Assembly (NCBI GenBank): GCA_029880025.1
Contig: JAOUPE010000114.1
Span: 1 to 5,627 of the forward strand
DNA: 5,627 bases
From: Caldifarciminota bacterium
GTDB taxonomy: Bacteria > Hydrothermota > Tepidihabitantia > Tepidihabitantales > JAOUPE01
Direction: 5' to 3'
Positions 1 through 4,878 of the stretch are shown in pieces (the first letter of the stretch is position 1; the number at the start of each line of letters is the position of its first letter). Position numbers and translations under genes: made by a program. A model generated the notes under the pieces. That model searched no databases. It saw nothing but the letters and a program-made list of their open reading frames with translations, and was not told the DNA's origin.

Positions 1-1602
1 GCAGGCATAATTGAGCCTCCAAGAGACCATGATGTTGGAGTTCGCAGTATCGTAAGTCCAACCGGCAGGATTCCATCAGGGATGCCGAGTGATGTTGAAG
101 CGGTAATCAGGAATTTCGGACTTAATGATGAAACATTCCCGGCAACCGCTATGATTATTACTCAAACTGATGATACTGTTTTCCATGTTGACACCACGCT
201 TACAATTAATGCTGGGCAAGAGCAATCGGTCATATTTGGTGATTTCACCCCAGACCCGGACATGATTTATGACGTGATCTTTTATACCGCCCTGGTTGGT
301 GATGAGAATCCAGCCAATGATACGATGATGGGTGAGACGAGCACTACCCCGGATGCCGGTGTAACGAGAATCATAAGACCAATCGGTAGAGTTATGCCCG
401 CGGTTCCATCTGATGTTGAGGCGATGGTCATGAACTTTAGTGCCGACCCAAAAGACGTGCCGGCAACCATGCACGTTGAGGATGTGAATACCGGTCGCGT
501 GATGCTTCATAAAGATACAACCTTAGCATTAGGTGCAGCAGAATCTCTGGCTGTGATTTTTGGTCAATTCACGGCAGTGCGCGATAGCAGTTATAGTATT
601 GTCGGCTGGACGAGTCTGGTTAATGATGATGACCCAAGTAATGATACGGCGGATGCTATTGTTATTTCTCGGATTGGCAGCGCACCAGACAGTTTCGGTT
701 ATATTTATGAATCAACTCAAGAAGGTGATACAGTCAGATTTTCCTGGATTGACTATACGGGTGGCACCCAACTCACTGGTTGGATAGGTAGTCCGGATGA
801 TGGTTATTTGACTCGAACCTTACCATTCGGCTTCCGTTATTATACAATCGGTGGTCCGAATATAAATCAAATCAATGTCTGCACCAATGGTTTCTTAGAA
901 TCATCAACTTTGACTACCTATACCAATACTGCTTTACCAGCTTCTACAATTCAAAATCTGATTGCTCCGTTCTGGGATGACTTGACACTGACCAGTCAAG
1001 GCGCGGTATATGAAAAGACCGGAACTGACCAATCTTATGTTGCTTATACCTGGGTCAATGTCCCTCGGTGGAACACCAGTGAGCTTCAGACTTTCCAGGT
1101 TGTATTATACCAGGATGGCAAGATAAGGTTTAACTATCTTGATATGAACGGCACACTCAACTCCAACACGATTGGTATTCAGGGCGGTAATGGTGCTAAC
1201 CATTATTATCAGCAATACGTATATGACGGTGACCCACCAGAGCATATTATTGAGGATTCGACGACGATTCTATTCTACTCGGACCGGATTGGAATTGAAG
1301 AGATGCCCAAAGATATACCAGTAGCAACGGTTGTGCATACGGCAAAGCCTAATCCGATGGTAAAGGGTAATGCTCAGATTTCTTTCTCATTAGCGAAGAA
1401 GGGCGACATTTCGATTAATATCTATGATGCGACCGGCAGACTAACTCGAAGCCTTATCAATGCGTCTTATGATACTGGCGAGTATACCGTGACCTGGAAT
1501 GGTAGAGATGACCAAGGTTTAGAAGTGATGTCCGGTATTTATTTCTATACGATTGAGAGCGAAAATTACAAATCGACTCGAAAATTGGTTCTGATGCGTT
1601 AA
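1..1602 (+). CDS. Secreted repeat protein with C-terminal FlgD-like/type A sorting domain (5' partial)
   Basis: The reading frame is open from base 1 to the TAA at 1600-1602, giving 533 residues, so the true start lies upstream. Met28 (base 82) falls inside a repeat and is not a credible start. Residues 11-117 and 118-224 are two copies of a 107-residue unit resembling a CARDB/Ig-like beta-sandwich. The motif PSDVEA recurs at 29-34 and 136-141, with VIFG(D/Q)F and (E/D)(N/D)PxNDT near each end. Residues about 230-430 form another beta-rich domain with NGFL at 296-299 and IAPFWDDL at 321-328, reminiscent of nidogen-like domains (weak match). Residues about 447-533 are a FlgD-like Ig fold: KPNP at 449-452, then IYDATGR, TWNGRDDQG and SGIYFYTI, ending KLVLMR. 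In the families known to me this tail is a type IX secretion sorting signal, so the protein is probably delivered to the cell surface or medium. Its substrate or binding partner cannot be told. Confidence 0.9.
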   Translation, partial: AGIIEPPRDHDVGVRSIVSPTGRIPSGMPSDVEAVIRNFGLNDETFPATAMIITQTDDTVFHVDTTLTINAGQEQSVIFGDFTPDPDMIYDVIFYTALVGDENPANDTMMGETSTTPDAGVTRIIRPIGRVMPAVPSDVEAMVMNFSADPKDVPATMHVEDVNTGRVMLHKDTTLALGAAESLAVIFGQFTAVRDSSYSIVGWTSLVNDDDPSNDTADAIVISRIGSAPDSFGYIYESTQEGDTVRFSWIDYTGGTQLTGWIGSPDDGYLTRTLPFGFRYYTIGGPNINQINVCTNGFLESSTLTTYTNTALPASTIQNLIAPFWDDLTLTSQGAVYEKTGTDQSYVAYTWVNVPRWNTSELQTFQVVLYQDGKIRFNYLDMNGTLNSNTIGIQGGNGANHYYQQYVYDGDPPEHIIEDSTTILFYSDRIGIEEMPKDIPVATVVHTAKPNPMVKGNAQISFSLAKKGDISINIYDATGRLTRSLINASYDTGEYTVTWNGRDDQGLEVMSGIYFYTIESENYKSTRKLVLMR

Positions 1603-1624
1603 CCGCCTAACTAAGCACTTTATG

Positions 1625-1676
1625 TTTGGGGTTCGGGCTTTTTCTTAACCAAGGTCCGAACCCCAAATAATTTTTT
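1625..1676 (+). terminator. Intrinsic terminator after the secreted repeat protein
   Basis: A perfect 12-bp stem pairs TTTGGGGTTCGG (1625-1636) with CCGAACCCCAAA (1656-1667) around a 19-nt loop, followed by a T-run at 1671-1676. It begins 22 nt after the stop codon. The T-run lies on the right side only, so it should act on + strand transcripts and insulate the downstream genes. Confidence 0.88.
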
Positions 1677-1712
1677 AAAATTAAAGGTTTTAGCTAACGA
1701 AATCTGGGTAAA

Positions 1713-1768
1713 GAAATCTGGGGACTCTCGTATTTTCTATTGATGGCTGGTTCTCTTTCTGTTAGATT
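1713..1768 (+). repeat. Diverged direct repeat, copy A
   Basis: Three blocks occur in the same order as in copy B at 2069-2109: GAAATCTGGG (1713-1722; GAAATCCGGG in B), TTTCTATT (1734-1741) and GTTAGATT (1761-1768). A short TCTTT lies just before the last block in both copies. Copy A is 56 nt and copy B is 41 nt, so they differ by indels. The shared order points to common descent. Copy A ends 6 nt before the transposase-like relic. Confidence 0.5.
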
Positions 1769-1774
1769 TTGGGT

Positions 1775-1828
1775 ATGGCAAGGATTGCAAGAGTTATAGC
1801 AGTTCATACCCCCTGCCCTGATTTTTAA
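1775..1828 (+). pseudogene. Possible relic of a Y1 (REP-associated/IS200-like) transposase start
   Basis: ATG at 1775 opens a 17-codon frame, MARIARVIAVHTPCPDF, ending in TAA at 1826-1828. Its first ten residues, and the Pro at position 13, match my recollection of the N-terminus of one group of Y1 transposases, which typically begin MARxARVVxxGxPHH before a QRGN motif. The HH and everything after it are missing: no HUH motif or catalytic Tyr can be found downstream. No ribosome binding site precedes the ATG. The identification rests on 11 remembered positions without a search, so chance resemblance is possible. If correct, it is the 5' stub of a deleted transposase gene lying between the two repeat copies. 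Confidence 0.4.
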
Positions 1829-1904
1829 TTGAGCAAAAAACATCAATCTGGTAACTATTTGTAAAATAATGAGTTATTCATTAAAATCAGCATGAATTTA
1901 TTAC

Positions 1905-1932
1905 GTGGCAAAAATTAAAATATTCATATAAT
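1905..1932 (+). promoter_or_regulatory. Candidate sigma70-type promoter
   Basis: GTGGCA (1905-1910, four of six matches to TTGACA) is separated by 16 nt from a consensus TATAAT (1927-1932). It lies 29 nt before a GTG start with an AGGAG site and follows the upstream terminator, so a promoter is expected in this area. The region is very AT-rich, which makes chance matches common. Confidence 0.35.
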
Positions 1933-1961
1933 TACTCGCTTTATATATAGGAGACTAAGTT

Positions 1962-2111
1962 GTGATTAACTTTTGGTCTTGGATAATGAAGTTACAGGAA
2001 TTCTTGCCTGGACTTTATTATTATATAAACAGAGGATTTGGGCAACTGTTGCCGGCGCTTCATAGAAAGAAATCCGGGAAGTGGCTTTCTATTTCCTCTT
2101 TGTTAGATTGA
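1962..2111 (+). CDS. Hypothetical small protein, 49 aa
   Basis: A GTG start at 1962 has AGGAG at 1949-1953 with 8-nt spacing, and the frame ends in TGA at 2109-2111. The peptide is rich in aromatic and basic residues (VINFWSWIMKLQEFL near the start, HRKKSGKW near the end). It has no clear signal peptide and matches no family I recognise. Its last 14 codons lie in repeat copy B (2069-2109), which makes it more likely that this is an accidental frame over repeat DNA. A perfect inverted repeat, GGCAAC-T-GTTGCC, sits inside it at 2041-2053. The next small ORF follows 14 nt later. The ribosome binding site and promoter-like sequence favour expression; the lack of a recognisable protein argues against. 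Confidence 0.3.
   Translation: MINFWSWIMKLQEFLPGLYYYINRGFGQLLPALHRKKSGKWLSISSLLD
2069..2109 (+). repeat. Diverged direct repeat, copy B
   Basis: This is the second copy of the motif at 1713-1768: GAAATCCGGG (2069-2078), TTTCTATT (2086-2093) and GTTAGATT (2102-2109). The blocks are closer together than in copy A. It overlaps the end of the 49-aa ORF. With copy A it brackets the transposase-like relic, as flanking repeats of a decayed element might. Confidence 0.5.
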
Positions 2112-2125
2112 GACAGGAGTAACCG

Positions 2126-2254
2126 ATGCGTGCTAAAAAGGCTAAGTTAAATCCGGGGTATCATTATTCTTTGATTTTTTCTCATATAGCAATCATCGCT
2201 TTAGCCAGTCTTTGCAATGGACCGATGGATGATGAAAGGGAGCTAAATGAGTAG
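2126..2254 (+). CDS. Hypothetical small membrane or exported peptide, 42 aa
   Basis: ATG at 2126 has AGGAG at 2115-2119 with 6-nt spacing, and the stop is TAG at 2252-2254. The product has a basic N-terminus (MRAKKAK), a hydrophobic stretch at about residues 15-29 ending LASLC, and an acidic tail (MDDERELNE). It could be a single-pass membrane peptide or the stub of a lost exported protein. The Cys is preceded by Leu, which does not fit a lipobox. The frame overlaps the start of the propeller lipoprotein by 8 nt (ATGAGTAG at 2247-2254), a geometry typical of translational coupling, so it may also act as a leader peptide. No family is recognised. Confidence 0.4.
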   Translation: MRAKKAKLNPGYHYSLIFSHIAIIALASLCNGPMDDERELNE

Positions 2255-3176
2255 AAAGATTGCGAAATTGCTTCAAAATAACAGGATTAAATATTTCATT
2301 GTGTGTTTATTAATCCTGTTACTTGTTTCATGTCGTGACAAAAAGAAACCTTGGTAGTGGGTCCCAGAAACCATTGCAGATTATCCTTGTTGGATACCAG
2401 ACGGTTCAAAAATTGCATATCGCAGAGGGCATCAACAGATATGGATTTACGATACTCTTTTCCACAACACTTGGAATATGTTTGAAAATTCATTCTTAGA
2501 AGTGGATCTGCCAGATTTTTCGCCCGACGGGAAATGGATGGTTTTCGTTTCTGGTGTTCACATCTATAAGGTTCGCGTAACAAAAGATTGGAGAATCGAT
2601 GATACTTCTATCGTAAAACTTACTGATTTAGGTCATAATTTTTACCCAAAGTGGTCGCCAAATGGCAACCTCATAGCATTTGACTCTAATGCCCACGACA
2701 CTTCTGAGCTTCTTTTTAGAATCTGGCTTATGACTACCGAGGGAAATGATAAGAGGATGGTAGTTGATGTTGATGGAAGACAACCTGATTGGTCGCCCGG
2801 TGGTGATAAAATCGTTTATTATGGATTCTTTGAAGAAAGCGACGCTTCCGAAATTGTTATTGTTTCGACCGATGTTTCGAACTTAAAGAGACTTACTTCT
2901 GATAATTTTTGGGCACAAGACCCTGCCTGGTCACCCGATGGTAAGCAGATTGCTTTTGTAAAAGATACTATAGAATATGGAATTGGAGTAGCATATATCT
3001 ATTTAATAGACACAAGTGGAACTAAATTAAGCCGATTGACTCGAAGTTATGAACCTGCTTGGTCTCCAGATGGTAAGAAGATAGCATTTGTTGATTTAGA
3101 CTTCACTGGTGAATATTGGACACTATATATGATTAATGTCATAACCAAAAAAAGAGAACAGTTAGTTTTTAAGTAA
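2247..3176 (+). pseudogene. PD40/TolB-type six-bladed propeller lipoprotein interrupted by in-frame TAG
   Basis: ATG at 2247, preceded by AGGGAG at 2237-2242, opens a basic and then hydrophobic signal peptide ending in the lipobox LVSC (Cys29), followed by RDKKKPW and a TAG at 2355-2357 (codon 37). The same frame continues to TAA at 3174-3176. PD40-type motifs P-x-[WF]-x-P-[DNG]-G-x-x-[IML]-[AV]-[FY] start at codons 47, 89, 134, 180, 226 and 270. The 42-46 residue spacing fits a six-bladed TolB-like propeller of about 309 residues. Blade one lies after the TAG but before the first later ATG (2478), and no ATG, GTG or TTG lies between. Translation from 2478 alone would therefore lack the signal, the lipid anchor and a blade. 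In life it would be an envelope-anchored propeller, probably a binding or scaffold protein. The TAG may be a recent nonsense mutation (from TGG or CAG), a sequencing error or a readthrough site. The stop codon overlaps the next gene's TAAGGAGG site. Confidence 0.8.
2279..2321. repeat. Perfect 12-bp inverted repeat in the signal-peptide coding region
   Basis: TAACAGGATTAA (2279-2290) and TTAATCCTGTTA (2310-2321) are exact reverse complements around a 19-nt loop. The hairpin covers codons 11-25 of the lipoprotein gene, just before its internal TAG. No T-run follows, so it is not a standard terminator. It could fold in the mRNA, or it could be a coincidence of Leu/Ile-rich coding. Confidence 0.6.
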
Positions 3177-3186
3177 GGAGGATAAA

Positions 3187-3786
3187 ATGAAACCTTTTAT
3201 AATTTTTATCTTTTGTGCAACTGTTGTTGTTGCACAAACTCAAGAATATGTATTAGGTGAAGCCGTAACCTGTATACCTCATGAATATTTATCATTACCT
3301 GAAGGTAAAACGAAAGCTGCGATAGATGAAATTACAATGACTCAATCTCTAATTGAAGTTTTCCAAAAATATGGAGTTACAGAGATAGAAAAGGTATTCC
3401 ATAATTTCCAAAGAAAGGATACATTAGTTTATAATGATGACGGTAGACTTGTAAAAATTCCTGACTTATCTCGTGATTATAAATTGATATTCTCTTGCGA
3501 ACGGAGTGTTGATAGTTTAATTGAAGAGCTAAATCAATTGGATGAAGTGGTGTATGCCCAACCAAATCATATTTATCAACTTGAAGCAATTCCTGACGAT
3601 TTATATTTTTGGAGACAATGGGGTCTTAATCAAGCAGAAGATCATGATATTAACGCACCAGAAGCATGGGATTTTCAAACTGGTAATACTGGAGTTAAAA
3701 TTGGGATATTTGACAGTGGTATTGAATATTTACATACTGATTTAGCCAATGTTCAAGGAGGAAAGAATTATTTTAATTTTAGATGA
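3187..3786 (+). pseudogene. Truncated S8 (subtilisin-type) serine peptidase, N-terminal part only
   Basis: ATG at 3187 sits 10 nt after the propeller stop, with AAGGAGG at 3175-3181. The 199-residue product has a signal peptide (MKPFIIFIFC...VVVAQ, cut near residue 16-17) and a propeptide-like region (about 20-130, with YKLIFSCERSVDSLIEELN at 98-116 resembling the inhibitor-like prodomain). The start of the S8 catalytic domain follows: QWGLNQ, then WDFQTGNTGVKIGIFDSG with the catalytic Asp at 176. The frame ends GGKNYFNFR at TGA 3784-3786. The HGTH block with the catalytic His and the GTSMA block with the Ser are absent, and no continuation appears in other frames in the 127 nt that follow. 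A complete enzyme of this type usually exceeds 400 residues, so this fragment cannot be an active protease. Deletion or rearrangement after the Asp block is the likely cause; an expressed inhibitor-like propeptide is a less likely alternative. Confidence 0.85.
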
Positions 3787-3843
3787 TTATGTGCATCTTT
3801 TTTAACTACAGCCAAATTTATTATCTAATCAATGGGAATCTGC

Positions 3844-3894
3844 GTTATAGAATGGAGCGCAAATTCTCTCTCATTTTCAATTCCATTCTTTAAC
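3844..3894. repeat. Long imperfect hairpin in the gap before the next gene
   Basis: GTTATAGAATGGA (3844-3856) pairs with TCCATTCTTTAAC (3882-3894), 12 of 13 positions with a single T-T mismatch, around a 25-nt loop. It ends 7 nt before the AAAGGAGG ribosome binding site of the gene at 3914. No T-run follows on either side, so a classical terminator is unlikely. A leader RNA structure, an mRNA processing site or a palindromic repeat relic are possible. Confidence 0.55.
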
Positions 3895-3913
3895 AGAGTG
3901 AAAGGAGGCAAAA

Positions 3914-4804
3914 ATGCCACGAAACAATAAAAGCAGCCTCAAAGCGGTCTTTTTTGGACTGACAATACTTGCCACGATATTTTTCTTTAAGGTGGCATCA
4001 GCGCAAGAGAAAGATGAAAAATCACTTGATTATCGGATAAAGGTTATTATTGACACTGTTCAGAAAACACCGTACGTGATAACAGCAGAAAGGGAAATTA
4101 GGTTTATGTCACCTGAGGGAAGGATACTAAAAACTCTTCCGTATAAAAACTGGCAGGATAAAATAGGTGTTTTTATTTCTCCGACTCTTAAATGTATGAT
4201 AAAGGCAAAGGATGTTCCAGCGAGGTTTAAGAAAAGCAACTCGGGTCAACTGGAAAAGTTAAAGGAAGCTAAAGTAGAATTTACTTATATAAATGCGAAA
4301 GGTGAACAAAAGTGGAAAAAGAATTTTGAGATAATCTATACTTTAGAAGAGATGGACGAAACCAGCATTAGACCTTACTTCTTTGTGTTTTCCCGAGACG
4401 GTAGTAGGATTGTTTTTGTAAAGAATGGTACTTTTATTTCCGAATGGGAATATCCTTCCGATATATTTGTCTACGATACTTTAGGTAATGAAGTTGCTTC
4501 GGTTTATAAGACCCACGGAATAGAAAATGATGGTTATTTAAAGATTTCCCCGGATGGGAAAATTATTGTGGCCGAGGTTTTTTTCCCTCCGAAGGATTCA
4601 GCCCAAATATCAGCTAAGCATCTATTATTTCTTGATGTAGAAACCGGGAGGACAAAAGTAGTGAAAGCTGAAGGGGAAAGATGGAGCGGGTATGGATTTC
4701 CTCTGGATAATAAAAGAATCCAACTGGCTACTAATAAACATCCTAAAAGTATTACAATTCCTTTTGATGAACTACCAGACGATCTATTAGTTCTTTTTAA
4801 ATAA
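3914..4804 (+). CDS. Exported protein with propeller-like SPDG repeats, function unknown
   Basis: ATG at 3914 follows AAAGGAGG at 3901-3908 with 5-nt spacing. Residues 1-30 are a clear signal peptide (basic start, AVFFGLTILATIFFF core, ASA then QEKDEK), so the 296-residue product is exported to the periplasm or surface. The mature part is beta-rich with repeated short blade-like motifs: EIRFMSPEGRILKTL at 61-75, VFISPTLKCMIK at 86-97, VFSRDGSRIVFVK at 158-170, then DIFVYDTLGNEV and LKISPDGKIIVAE at 209-221. The pattern resembles a degenerate PD40/WD40-type propeller, with a Lys-rich insertion near 105-135. No catalytic motif is visible. The next gene begins 11 nt (stub) or 74 nt (preferred start) after its stop and encodes a protein with the same layout and matching motifs, so the two are probably co-transcribed diverged paralogues. 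Specific function unknown. Confidence 0.85.
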   Translation: MPRNNKSSLKAVFFGLTILATIFFFKVASAQEKDEKSLDYRIKVIIDTVQKTPYVITAEREIRFMSPEGRILKTLPYKNWQDKIGVFISPTLKCMIKAKDVPARFKKSNSGQLEKLKEAKVEFTYINAKGEQKWKKNFEIIYTLEEMDETSIRPYFFVFSRDGSRIVFVKNGTFISEWEYPSDIFVYDTLGNEVASVYKTHGIENDGYLKISPDGKIIVAEVFFPPKDSAQISAKHLLFLDVETGRTKVVKAEGERWSGYGFPLDNKRIQLATNKHPKSITIPFDELPDDLLVLFK

Positions 4805-4878
4805 GGAGGTGAACGATGAGAAAGTGTTTTAGTCTTATTCTGTGTTTGTTGGACTTCGTTAAAATAAAAGGAGGAACA
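4805..4878 (+). promoter_or_regulatory. Two ribosome binding sites and a 21-codon in-frame N-terminal stub
   Basis: AAGGAGGTGA, a near-perfect anti-Shine-Dalgarno match (from 4803), precedes an ATG at 4816 by a few bases. A second AAGGAGG (4868-4874) precedes the ATG at 4879. The first ATG is in frame with the second, with no stop between. It encodes MRKCFSLILCLLDFVKIKGGT, which looks like the beginning of a signal peptide that is then lost. The 13-nt string TATTCTGTGTTTG occurs here (4836-4848) and again in the downstream signal peptide (4926-4938). The stub may be the remnant of a partial duplication or of a deleted gene, or an alternative start giving a longer protein. Confidence 0.5.

Larger units (their letters stand above)
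1677..1961. other. AT-rich intergenic stretch with repeat and transposase traces
   Basis: No gene of normal length is present here on either strand, and I found no tRNA or riboswitch-like fold. The stretch holds a tandem ten-base duplication, GAAATCTGGG, at 1699-1708 and 1713-1722 (14-nt period). It also holds the first copy of a diverged dispersed motif, a short transposase-like relic and a candidate promoter, each listed separately. Together they suggest leftover mobile-element DNA between the terminated upstream gene and the next transcription unit. Confidence 0.6.

Noticed and set aside
76..510. A 144-codon open frame on the minus strand
   Set aside because: It lies antisense inside the strongly supported secreted protein gene; its composition is His/Arg/Ile/Asn-rich with no recognisable domain, as expected of a shadow frame.
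1868..1882. Short inverted repeat AATGA/TCATT in the intergenic DNA
   Set aside because: The arms are only 5-6 bp of AT-rich sequence, which is expected by chance.
2041..2053. Perfect small palindrome GGCAAC-T-GTTGCC as a repressor operator
   Set aside because: Only 6 bp per arm, with no second copy near the candidate promoter and no regulator gene in the window; chance is adequate.
1603..2246. Possible tRNA, riboswitch or CRISPR array in the gap
   Set aside because: No cloverleaf arms, CCA end, conserved aptamer motif or regularly spaced repeats could be found; the only strong fold is the terminator at 1625-1676.
2478..3176. A 232-residue propeller protein starting at the ATG at 2478
   Set aside because: This start lacks a good ribosome binding site, a signal peptide and the first of six regularly spaced blades, all of which are found in frame upstream; the longer interrupted gene is the better reading.
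3796..3824. A promoter with TATTAT at 3819-3824 ahead of the gene at 3914
   Set aside because: No acceptable -35 element is found at 16-18 nt upstream, and such AT-rich hexamers are frequent here.
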